Assembly (NCBI GenBank): GCA_946479835.1
Contig: CAMLHD010000015.1
Coordinates: 1-16,486, forward strand
Direction: 5' to 3'
Source: an uncultured Candidatus Saccharibacteria bacterium
Lineage (GTDB): Bacteria > Patescibacteria > Saccharimonadia > Saccharimonadales > JACDBH01
DNA: 16,486 bases
This document shows positions 5,059 to 11,769 of the stretch, piece by piece. Under the pieces are notes generated by a model that did not search any database, was not told the DNA's origin, and was given only the letters and a program-made list of their open reading frames with translations. The position numbers and the translations under genes were made by a program. Numbering within the stretch: the stretch's first letter is position 1; each line of letters begins with the position of its first letter.

Positions 5059-5274
5059 ATGCAGAAGAGACTTTACCGCAGCAGGACAGACAGGATGCTC
5101 ACGGGTTTGGCCGGAGGGATAGGACAATATTTTGGTATTGATTCAACAGTTATCCGTGCCGGGCTTGTTATATTTGAATTTTTGACAGCCGGACTATTAA
5201 TCATCGGTTACTTGGTAGTGGCGCTTATAGTACCCAAAGAGCCCTTGCCAGCTGAACCGCGCAAAAAGGTTTAG
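5059..5274 (+). CDS. PspC-domain small membrane protein
   Basis: A 71-aa protein that consists almost entirely of a PspC domain: a basic N-terminus (QKRLYRSRTDRM), the typical LAGGIGQYFGID segment with a DSTVIR continuation, and one strong membrane segment (about residues 38-60) ending in IVPKEP. PspC proteins link envelope stress to regulation in other bacteria; no psp partner is in this window. Its TAG stop overlaps the TAA stop of the convergent transporter gene by 4 nt (TTAG). Confidence 0.88.
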   Translation: MQKRLYRSRTDRMLTGLAGGIGQYFGIDSTVIRAGLVIFEFLTAGLLIIGYLVVALIVPKEPLPAEPRKKV

Positions 5275-6533
5275 GCTGCCTTGTTAGCCGCTGCCGTAGC
5301 GGCGACTTTATCGCTTGCGGCATGTTCTGCACGCGCCTTGAAGTAAAATGGCAGACTAAGCGCCTGCAAGATGGCTGATGCCAGGAATGATTGGCCGTAG
5401 CTGTAGACATCGGCTACCCGTCCAAGCAGCGGCTGTGTAACAGTACCGCCGACCGAACCGACCATTGAACTGAATGACAGGATAGTTGCCCGTTGCGACG
5501 AAGGTATCAAGCCATTGATATATGACTGGTATACCGGATATGACATGGCGAACGACAAGGCCCAGATTACGAAGCCTAGAATAGCCAAGTAGAAATTGCC
5601 GGTTTGCCAAACCAAGAGCAAGGCGAATACGCCTAAAGAGGTGGCTGTCATCAATGCCATTGTCCGGTATTTGAAAAGTCTTAGGACTCTGCCGGCGAAC
5701 ATGCCGCCGATTACCTGAGAGCCGGCAACCAAAGCAGCCACGAGTCCGGCCACGCTGTAGGCGCCAGAATCACCGAACAAGTTCAAAAGATGAGGCTGAG
5801 CCGCGTAGAAGACATAAAAACTTACGCTGTATAGGAATAGATTGGTCATGATTACCCAGCGGACCGGGCGCGTTTTATAACCGTACTCTATCGAAGCAGC
5901 CAGAATCTTTTTCATTTCACGGAAAGCCTTTTCGGGTTTCTTGGGGGTGAAGCCAATATCGCGCATAGCTACATAAGCCACGAATGTCACTACCGCGAAA
6001 GCCGCGGCTCTAAGTATGTAGGGCCAGCCGATGCCTACGTGCTCCGCTACTATGCCACCCAGGACCGATCCTATCAGCATGGCAACGCCATTCGCGACTT
6101 GTCCGCGTGCAAAAACACTATCCAAATCTGCCTTGTAGCCGCTGCCATGAAGCGCGTCAACCAGCCAGGCTTCGGTTGCGCCGGAGAAGAAAGTATAGCC
6201 AAGACCCAAGAACACTGACACCACCGCCCAAAGGATGAATGGCGCTGACACATACCAAAGCAGCAGGTACAGCAAAGTGGTTACAAGCAAGGTGACGGCT
6301 CCAAGCAGGAAAGATAACCGGCGTCCCCAGGTGTCAGCCACCACGCCGGTAGGTACTTCGAACAGCACCTGACCGAACAGAAAAGCCGCGTTGGCAGCAA
6401 AAGCCTGGGTGTTGTTAAGGCCGGCATCCAGCAGGAACAATGTGTTGATGCCCCAGATCATCGAAGCGGCCAGAGTCGAAAACAAAGTAAGCTGCAGATA
6501 AGTCCTTTGAACAACTTTGGATTTGGCGTTCAT
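5271..6533 (-). CDS. MFS family transporter
   Basis: A 420-aa membrane protein of the usual major facilitator length, with about 12 hydrophobic segments. The loop 2-3 signature appears as GVVADTWGRRLSF at about residues 63-75. The central loop is basic (KKPEKAFREMKK). The C-terminal half repeats the six-helix pattern, with a short hydrophilic Ala/Lys-rich tail. Substrate unknown; drug or metabolite efflux is common in the family. It is the last gene of the minus-strand operon; its ATG directly follows the TAA of the VIT-family gene (0 nt), which suggests translational coupling. Confidence 0.88.
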   Translation of the reverse strand: MNAKSKVVQRTYLQLTLFSTLAASMIWGINTLFLLDAGLNNTQAFAANAAFLFGQVLFEVPTGVVADTWGRRLSFLLGAVTLLVTTLLYLLLWYVSAPFILWAVVSVFLGLGYTFFSGATEAWLVDALHGSGYKADLDSVFARGQVANGVAMLIGSVLGGIVAEHVGIGWPYILRAAAFAVVTFVAYVAMRDIGFTPKKPEKAFREMKKILAASIEYGYKTRPVRWVIMTNLFLYSVSFYVFYAAQPHLLNLFGDSGAYSVAGLVAALVAGSQVIGGMFAGRVLRLFKYRTMALMTATSLGVFALLLVWQTGNFYLAILGFVIWALSFAMSYPVYQSYINGLIPSSQRATILSFSSMVGSVGGTVTQPLLGRVADVYSYGQSFLASAILQALSLPFYFKARAEHAASDKVAATAAANKAA

Positions 6534-7070
6534 TTATTTGATTACTTTTTCTAGTAAATTGCCGACCGCGAAGGAAATAACAGCAGCTGCCAGTCCTAGG
6601 CCCAAAGATTCCATGACGGCCTGGCTCTTAGTGATTTTGGTGATCCGCGCCCTCAAAAGCCCTATCAGACCGAAAGCAGTCAATGTCAAAAGAACCGAGT
6701 AGACTAGCGCGTCGTTCGGTTCAAGCCCAAGTTTAAAGATGAAATCTACGGTGTAAACCGACAAGGGTATGAAACCGATCAGAACGAACGACAGGAAGGT
6801 GGCAACCGAAGCGCGTATCGGCGACTCGTGATCTTCGCGGTTACTCTCGCCTTTGTGGACCGACAGATCCTGCTCGCTTTTTTCACTCAGGTATGAACCC
6901 ACAGCCATTGAAAAACCATCCGCCAAGACGTTGGCAAAACCCAAGATCAGAATGACGCGGGTGCTTAAATTAGCGCCTGCCGCACCCGTAACCACTGCGA
7001 AGGTCGTAACAGCGCCATCCATGCCGCCATAGACGAACTCCCGCAGGTTATTCTCGATCTTCCTTAGCAT
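6534..7070 (-). CDS. VIT1/CCC1-family iron or manganese transporter, short form
   Basis: A 178-aa membrane protein. The first helix carries the family signature FVYGGMDGAVTTFAVVTGAAGA (split here by helix boundaries) and the second ILGFANVLADGFSMAVGSYLS, both diagnostic of vacuolar-iron-transporter-like proteins that export Fe2+ or Mn2+. Three further helices follow. The cytoplasmic metal-binding region between helices 2 and 3 is reduced to about 25 residues (SEKSEQDLSVHKGES...), much shorter than in plant VIT1. Metal detoxification is inferred. It sits 19 nt downstream of the lipid-kinase-like gene. Confidence 0.85.
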   Translation of the reverse strand: MLRKIENNLREFVYGGMDGAVTTFAVVTGAAGANLSTRVILILGFANVLADGFSMAVGSYLSEKSEQDLSVHKGESNREDHESPIRASVATFLSFVLIGFIPLSVYTVDFIFKLGLEPNDALVYSVLLTLTAFGLIGLLRARITKITKSQAVMESLGLGLAAAVISFAVGNLLEKVIK

Positions 7071-7089
7071 TTGCCTTGATTATATCACT

Positions 7090-7734
7090 TTAGAACAGGC
7101 TCAGTACGGCCAAAGTGGCTAGCGGCAATAAAAGATTATCCGTACCGTAAACGGCCAAATTCTCGACGCAAACCAACATTATAGGCAGCATCAAAGCCAC
7201 CGGCATCATTATCATCGGGTCGGCATAATACGGGTCCCGCACGAACAAGATGACCAGCAATAAGAATGAGGTTATCAGGAAGATCAGGCTGCCAACGACG
7301 GATTTGGGCTGCGTGAACAAATAATAACGGCCGCGTTTTTTGCCGTAAGTTACGCCGGCCAGCGCCGCCAACCCATCGGCTACCGATACCTGCAGGATGG
7401 CTGCCGAGAATAACCACGGCGATGGCTCAAACCAGGCCACGGCAAAAACGCCTACCCCGAACAGTACGTCCCCCCAACTGCGCCGCCGGACCGAATGGAT
7501 AGCATGAAACACATCGAACTGGCGGTTCAGGATATTGACCAATACGAATCCAAGAGCCAGAACTTGTATCCATGTGTAGTCGACCCAGAATGGTAGGAAG
7601 GCAATGAAAACGCCCGTCGTGATGTGTACGAATTTACGGGCCAGTTCGTCTTTGATATGATGCCGTTTCCAAAACAGCTCACTGAGGCCTAATATGCCTG
7701 CGATAATTACAGCTGCCAAAAACGCTTCTATCAT
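7090..7734 (-). CDS. Dolichol/phytol kinase-like integral membrane protein (CTP-transferase superfamily)
   Basis: A 214-aa protein with about six membrane segments. Family marks are RKFVHITTG (33-41), the ADGLAALAG segment (119-127) followed by GKKRGR (131-136), KSVVGSL (144-150) and the late ENLAVYGTDN (191-200). These match the layout of CTP-dependent polyprenol/phytol/diacylglycerol kinases. The probable role is phosphorylating an isoprenoid alcohol or a lipid, for example recycling undecaprenol or salvaging a host lipid; the substrate cannot be told from the sequence. It lies 9 nt after the FMN reductase gene in the same operon. Confidence 0.75.
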   Translation of the reverse strand: MIEAFLAAVIIAGILGLSELFWKRHHIKDELARKFVHITTGVFIAFLPFWVDYTWIQVLALGFVLVNILNRQFDVFHAIHSVRRRSWGDVLFGVGVFAVAWFEPSPWLFSAAILQVSVADGLAALAGVTYGKKRGRYYLFTQPKSVVGSLIFLITSFLLLVILFVRDPYYADPMIMMPVALMLPIMLVCVENLAVYGTDNLLLPLATLAVLSLF

Positions 7735-7743
7735 AACCGCATT

Positions 7744-8310
7744 CTAGTCTTGATACTTTATGTTGTCACGGCCGTGCTTGAGGGTGCGAGCCATCCAGAT
7801 AAGCTCGCGGTAAGCCTTGGGAACCGATGTCTTATAAAAATCATTCTTGAGGTTGCCCTCCTCGTCGAACTGATCATCGATCTTGGGAAAATAAACATCG
7901 GTGAAAGTAACTATCAGACCCATTTCCCGTACCGTGTTAACCAGCGCTTCCACCGCCCGGACACCGCCCCAATTGCCATCGGATACGCCGCCCAAGGCTA
8001 CGGGCTTGTGTACGTAATTCTTAAGTTCGGAGTCCAGCATCCTTTTCAGGCTGCCTGGAAAACTGTGGTTGTATTCAGGCGTAACAATAAAAAACGCGTC
8101 GGCTTTTTCTGTCAGCTCCGTGTAGCGCGGATCTTTACCTTCCGGATCATTGCCGTCGCCCGGAAAATTAAAATCCTTAGGATCCACCAGCTGAGTTCGT
8201 ACGCCCGGAATCTCGTTGCCCATATCGGCTACCAGCTTGGCAGCCCGGATTGATTTGCGCTGAGCCCTGGCAGTTCCGGCCAGGACCAGAATGAATAACT
8301 CTTCCTCCAT
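7744..8310 (-). CDS. NAD(P)H-dependent FMN reductase-like flavoprotein
   Basis: A 188-aa flavodoxin-fold protein. The N-terminal strand FILVLAGTARAQRKS forms the FMN phosphate loop. TPEYNHSFPGSLKRMLD (77-93) is the hallmark isoalloxazine/FMN-contact motif of NADPH-dependent FMN reductases and azoreductases. KPVALGGVSDGNWGG follows as the next conserved strand and loop. Likely role: soluble reduction of FMN, quinones or similar acceptors. First gene of the minus-strand operon, with its own promoter. Confidence 0.88.
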   Translation of the reverse strand: MEEELFILVLAGTARAQRKSIRAAKLVADMGNEIPGVRTQLVDPKDFNFPGDGNDPEGKDPRYTELTEKADAFFIVTPEYNHSFPGSLKRMLDSELKNYVHKPVALGGVSDGNWGGVRAVEALVNTVREMGLIVTFTDVYFPKIDDQFDEEGNLKNDFYKTSVPKAYRELIWMARTLKHGRDNIKYQD

Positions 8311-8318
8311 CGTTACTT

Positions 8319-8346
8319 AGCATACGCCCTTGGTCAGAATCGGCAA
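8319..8346 (-). promoter_or_regulatory. Promoter of the FMN reductase-MFS operon
   Basis: On the minus strand TTGCCG (8341-8346), 16-nt spacer, TATGCT (8319-8324), 8 nt before the ATG. The mRNA would be leaderless or nearly so; no Shine-Dalgarno is seen. Confidence 0.55.
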
Positions 8347-8359
8347 AACGAAGCTTAGC

Positions 8360-8384
8360 AAAACAAAAACCTCCAAAATGGAGG
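8360..8384 (-). terminator. Intrinsic terminator of the tRNA-Pro pair
   Basis: Minus-strand stem CCTCCA / TGGAGG (8370-8384) with a 3-nt loop and a TTTTTGTTT tail, 18 nt after the CCA end of tRNA-Pro(TGG) and upstream of the next operon's promoter. Confidence 0.88.
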
Positions 8385-8401
8385 CATTTATTCTAAATGG
8401 A

Positions 8402-8478
8402 TGGTCGGGGATAAAGGACTCGAACCTTCGACCTCGCGGTCCCAAACCGCGCGCGCTAGCCAACTGCGCCAATCCCCG
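8402..8478 (-). tRNA. tRNA-Pro(TGG)
   Basis: Minus strand: acceptor CGGGGAT / ATCCCCG, D stem GCGC/GCGC, anticodon stem CGCGG/CCGCG with loop TTTGGGA (anticodon TGG), T arm GAAGG-TTCGAGT-CCTTT, discriminator A and encoded CCA (8402-8404). Confidence 0.95.
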
Positions 8479-8520
8479 GCAAAAAGTTATTATAACAGAG
8501 GTAATCTACAAATCCTAATA

Positions 8521-8597
8521 TGGTCGGGGCGGCGGGATTTGAACCCACGACCTCAGCGTCCCGAACGCTGCGCGCTACCAAGCTGCGCTACGCCCCG
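8521..8597 (-). tRNA. tRNA-Pro(CGG)
   Basis: Minus strand: acceptor CGGGGCG / CGCCCCG, D stem GCGC/GCGC, anticodon stem CAGCG/CGCTG with loop TTCGGGA (anticodon CGG), T arm GTGGG-TTCAAAT-CCCGC, discriminator A and encoded CCA (8521-8523). It lies 42 nt upstream of tRNA-Pro(TGG) in the same unit. Confidence 0.95.
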
Positions 8598-8611
8598 TCC
8601 CTTGCCGGATT

Positions 8612-8641
8612 ATTGTAGCATCTGTCTGAGCTTATGGTAAA
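8612..8641 (-). promoter_or_regulatory. Promoter of the tRNA-Pro pair
   Basis: Minus strand TTTACC (8636-8641), 18-nt spacer, TACAAT (8612-8617), 14 nt before the first tRNA. Divergent from the promoter at 8655-8663. Confidence 0.7.
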
Positions 8642-8654
8642 CAGGGGTGGAGCA

Positions 8655-8663
8655 TGGTAAAAT
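8655..8663 (+). promoter_or_regulatory. Extended -10 promoter of a leaderless small gene
   Basis: TGG-TAAAAT (8655-8663) ends 7 nt before the ATG at 8671, so transcription should start at the start codon. It serves the + cluster starting at 8671. Confidence 0.55.
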
Positions 8664-8670
8664 TACCTGG

Positions 8671-8829
8671 ATGAAGTATCTATCGATCTTCTTTACCATC
8701 CTCTTTATCTGGATTGCCGTGCTGCTGATGGCTTTGACGCGCGATGAAACCAATGAAATCTTCCAGCTGTATCTAGCTGTCATGGCCAGCACAGTCATAT
8801 TGTTCATGATCGGCTTTGGCAAGAAATAA
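8671..8829 (+). CDS. Small two-helix membrane protein
   Basis: A 52-aa protein. I prefer the ATG at 8671 (MKYLSIFF) to a GTG at 8647 because the -10 box lies between them. Two hydrophobic helices (about residues 3-21 and 32-48) are joined by a charged loop (TRDETNE), and the protein ends GFGKK. No family recognised. The UbiB-like gene starts 22 nt downstream, so the two are probably cotranscribed. Confidence 0.7.
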   Translation: MKYLSIFFTILFIWIAVLLMALTRDETNEIFQLYLAVMASTVILFMIGFGKK

Positions 8830-8851
8830 TTCGAGGGCTCCAAGCTTAAAT

Positions 8852-10426
8852 ATGGCCAAAAGCAACCGCCAAAAGACCCGCCAAAAGACTATTGCCAGCA
8901 TCAAAAGAGCCCGGACGGCCAAGCTGGCGACGCTTATAACCAAAGCTTATCTTCTTTACCGTCGCAAGCAAGAAGAAAAAATGTACAACCTGGTCTGTGA
9001 GGAATTCATGGCTCTAGGCGGCGTTTACGTCAAATTCCTGCAAGGCGTGCTGTTGCGCTCCCAAGTCATGCGCAAATGGCATAATCCGGAAAAGCTGAAG
9101 ATTTTTGAAAATCTGGATCATGAGCCGATTGATATCCGCAGGCTTTTACAGCACGAGCTAAGCCGCGAAAAATTGGCGCAGATCGCGCTAGTGCAGCCTG
9201 AACCGTTTGCCGCAGGCTCGTTCGGGCAGGTTTATTACGCGCAGCTCAGGAACGGCAAGCCGGTCATCATAAAAGTGCTCAGGCCCATGATCCGCGAGTT
9301 GCTCAAGCACGACCTAAGGCTGCTCAGCCGCTTCTCCAAAACCTTCTTTGTAAAGCTTTATAAGAATATGAACATCGACCTTAACGATGCCATGAAAGAA
9401 TTCTCAGCCGCAACCTTACGCGAAACCGATTACAAGCACGAGGCCGAATTTGCCAATGAACTTTACCAGCATTACAAGAATCACACCGTACTTCATATAC
9501 CGCAGACCTACTTGGACCTATGCACCGACAACATAATCGTCCAAGATTACGTAGACGGCATTTCTGTCGCTCAAATTATCCGTCTGCACGAACAAGGCGT
9601 GGATCCGGTGCAGTACGTCCGCGATACGATTGATTCCGACATCATCTACCAGCTGCAGGTTCTAGGCTATGAATCGATGATAGGTATTTTTGACATGCCC
9701 CGCATCCAGGGCGACCCGCACCCCGGCAACATTCGATTGATGCGTAACAACCGCGTTGGGCTGATAGATTTCGGCATCAGCGCCCGTCCGCCGGCTGACA
9801 AAAGCGGACTTTTCGGCCTGCTCGAAACCTACGATAAGATCTTTAAAGGTTCGCAGTCGGCCGTTGAATTGTTCGAAAGCGGCCTTAAGTTTTTTGTCAG
9901 CGACCTGTACAGATCCTTGCGCAAAATCGGCGAATATTTGGGCGCTCATAACAACCGTAATTACGTGAACGAGGTCAGCCGGGTGGCAGAACAGGTATTT
10001 ACCCAAGCTACCGGCACCAACATGGTAAACGCCGACCTCAGGAAAGATACGAGTATTTTGGTGGTGATCAACAAACTGGTCAACAAAGGCAACCGCTTCG
10101 GACTGGTGATGAAGCTGGAGGCATCAGAAATGCTGCGCGCCATCCAAACCTTCACTTCTCTGCTGAGCTCTTTGGGCCTTTACACCCAGGTTATGCCGCC
10201 GATTTTGGAACACGCCGTGGCATACATACGCGAAAATCATCCCGAGGATGCTACCGACGCCAAAGACAACGTGGCTATGGCGGACGCCCTCGAAACTGTC
10301 GCCAATTGGTTGGAGCGGGTGGCCGACCGTGACCCTGCATTGTTCAGGCAGCTATCGGAAAAGATGCGCAGCAACCCCGCGCCTGAGGTACAATTAGAAA
10401 CAGAAGGAGCAGAAAGCAATGTTTAA
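8852..10426 (+). CDS. UbiB/ABC1 (AarF)-family kinase-like protein
   Basis: A 524-aa protein from the ATG at 8852. A longer frame from TTG 8816 would overlap the upstream gene and add 12 atypical residues. Family motifs in order: KFLQ at 61-64 (the place of the KxGQ motif), the Ala-rich loop AAGSFGQV (120-127), Lys141 in VIIKVLRP, the ETDYKHEAEF helix, GDPHPGN (287-293) and DFG (306-308). These mark an ABC1 atypical kinase/ATPase, linked elsewhere to quinone or isoprenoid lipid handling. The Gly of KxGQ is replaced by Leu. No clear C-terminal membrane helices are visible. The basic N-terminus (KSNRQKTRQK) is unusual. The client lipid is unknown; no quinone-biosynthesis gene is nearby. Confidence 0.88.
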   Translation: MAKSNRQKTRQKTIASIKRARTAKLATLITKAYLLYRRKQEEKMYNLVCEEFMALGGVYVKFLQGVLLRSQVMRKWHNPEKLKIFENLDHEPIDIRRLLQHELSREKLAQIALVQPEPFAAGSFGQVYYAQLRNGKPVIIKVLRPMIRELLKHDLRLLSRFSKTFFVKLYKNMNIDLNDAMKEFSAATLRETDYKHEAEFANELYQHYKNHTVLHIPQTYLDLCTDNIIVQDYVDGISVAQIIRLHEQGVDPVQYVRDTIDSDIIYQLQVLGYESMIGIFDMPRIQGDPHPGNIRLMRNNRVGLIDFGISARPPADKSGLFGLLETYDKIFKGSQSAVELFESGLKFFVSDLYRSLRKIGEYLGAHNNRNYVNEVSRVAEQVFTQATGTNMVNADLRKDTSILVVINKLVNKGNRFGLVMKLEASEMLRAIQTFTSLLSSLGLYTQVMPPILEHAVAYIRENHPEDATDAKDNVAMADALETVANWLERVADRDPALFRQLSEKMRSNPAPEVQLETEGAESNV

Positions 10427-10607
10427 GGAATTCATCCTTTTTATCAAATACCCTTACACCGCCGGCGTAATCGGCATCGTATGGCTTGGCAGCGCCGCTT
10501 TGCTGGCGATCGACCATAACCTGCCGCTGGTAGGCCTAGTTATTATCAACATGTTCGTAAGCATCGTAATCGCGGGTTTCGGCTTCCGCGGCAAAAGCGA
10601 ACTTTAG
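10419..10607 (+). CDS. Small two-helix membrane protein coupled to the UbiB-like gene
   Basis: A 62-aa protein with a good ribosome site AAGGAG (10404-10409), 9 nt before the ATG. It overlaps the end of the UbiB-like gene by 8 nt. Two membrane segments (about residues 14-30 and 36-55) are separated by a short DHNLP turn. Tight coupling suggests a partner of the kinase-like protein, perhaps supplying the membrane anchor it seems to lack; this is inference. Its TAG stop interlocks with the convergent exonuclease stop in TTAG. Confidence 0.78.
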   Translation: MFKEFILFIKYPYTAGVIGIVWLGSAALLAIDHNLPLVGLVIINMFVSIVIAGFGFRGKSEL

Positions 10608-11179
10608 CTAAAGAACCCGGCGAGACGGAAAGCTTCAAAAGCTACTTTGACGGCCATTTTTGAATCTTCGAGCGGATGATGCATCTTGCGGCCGTAATCT
10701 TCGTCCAAGCTTTTCTTAAGCAAGCGTTTGCTGGCATTCTCTCCATGACCAGCGATTAGAAGCAAAGATGAAAGCTCCAAGATCGGAAACGGATGCTGCC
10801 AATAACGTTCATCAAGGTTGGACGCTTGGCAATCAAGCAGAAAACGATATTCAACCGGGTAGCCGTTGTTTACCAGCACATAATCGGCTTCAGCCTCTAC
10901 GCTCATGTACCACTCCCAAAAAGCCTCGCGCAAACCCTCGTAGTTGTCATGCGTTATCGGCATGTCAGCGATAGCAGGCAGGACATTATCCTTGACCCAA
11001 TCATCGACTTTTTCGGTCAGCCTGGCCCTGGCGCTGAACTCGCTATGAATTTTACCCCCGCCGTCCATCATGACAGCCCCGACTGCAAAGGCCTTGCCGT
11101 GCAAGCCATTAGACTCCAGGTCGAAGCTTAGTATCTTAGTGCTTTTGCTGATGTCGGGTGTTTTCAAAACCTTGCTCAC
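10604..11179 (-). CDS. DEDDh-type 3'-5' exonuclease (RNase H fold)
   Basis: A 191-aa soluble protein. Exo I motif LSFDLESNG gives D20/E22. The middle part EYRFLLD (110-116) could give the Exo II acidic residue. HHPLED (167-172) has the H-x4-D spacing of Exo III in DEDDh nucleases. Likely DNA or RNA 3'-end processing; it differs from RNase T, DnaQ and oligoribonuclease enough that I assign no symbol. The start is GTG and overlaps the TGA of the CYTH gene by 4 nt (GTGA), so it is translationally coupled. Confidence 0.8.
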   Translation of the reverse strand: MSKVLKTPDISKSTKILSFDLESNGLHGKAFAVGAVMMDGGGKIHSEFSARARLTEKVDDWVKDNVLPAIADMPITHDNYEGLREAFWEWYMSVEAEADYVLVNNGYPVEYRFLLDCQASNLDERYWQHPFPILELSSLLLIAGHGENASKRLLKKSLDEDYGRKMHHPLEDSKMAVKVAFEAFRLAGFFS

Positions 11180-11769
11180 GGTTTTTGTTTAGCCTCCAGC
11201 CACTCTGGTACCGGTGTGAAGAGAATTTCGTCCCAATGATCGACTTCTTCTTCAGTGACGTCATATTCTGCCTGGTAGGCAATCTCGACGCTACCATGAA
11301 CCGCATCCTTCATATCAAAGCCAAGTTTTTCGGCAACGGCGTGCAGCTGATTCTCGTCGGGTGCCTCGATTTCGATGAAGGGCTTTATCCAGGGCCATTC
11401 ATCCAGCTCGATCTGTACTCCGTCCAGCACCCAGCTTTCCCGCTTTGTCTCCTGGTATGATTGCTGCTCCAGGCCGGTCCGCTCCAAGAGCGCGCACGTG
11501 TCTTCGAAGCTGCTGACATCAACCGAGACTTCTTTTGTGCCGTCCAAACCGCGGTGATCCAGCTGTTTGTATGCCAGAGTGATTTTGTCGCCTTCATCCC
11601 GGACTCTTATCCAACCGCCTACTTTTTCCAATCGCTTATCCGCAAAATCAAAGTTTTTTCGGCGCATTTCGCGAAGCGGCTGTTCCTGCTTGGCGCCCAA
11701 GGATTTTAATTTTTCACGGACTTCGTCGTGATTAACATCCAAGAATTTGGCTTCGATTTCGGTCTGCAT
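11176..11769 (-). CDS. CYTH-domain triphosphate hydrolase/cyclase family protein
   Basis: A 197-aa protein. The ExExK signature is at residues 4-8 (EIEAK). It is followed by alternating basic and acidic strands of the triphosphate tunnel fold: GGWIRVRDEGDKITLAYK, GTKEVSVDV, RESWVLDGVQIELDEW and PFIEIEAP. CYTH enzymes act on inorganic triphosphate, thiamine triphosphate or ATP. The exact reaction is not predictable here. The ATG overlaps the rny stop by one base (TAATG), and its own TGA overlaps the exonuclease start. Confidence 0.87.
   Translation of the reverse strand: MQTEIEAKFLDVNHDEVREKLKSLGAKQEQPLREMRRKNFDFADKRLEKVGGWIRVRDEGDKITLAYKQLDHRGLDGTKEVSVDVSSFEDTCALLERTGLEQQSYQETKRESWVLDGVQIELDEWPWIKPFIEIEAPDENQLHAVAEKLGFDMKDAVHGSVEIAYQAEYDVTEEEVDHWDEILFTPVPEWLEAKQKP

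Noticed and set aside
8330..8640. Plus-strand open frames with GIKDSNLRP- and [12 protein letters not shown] peptides
   Set aside because: They are antisense translations of the two tRNA-Pro genes, a well-known source of false protein calls.
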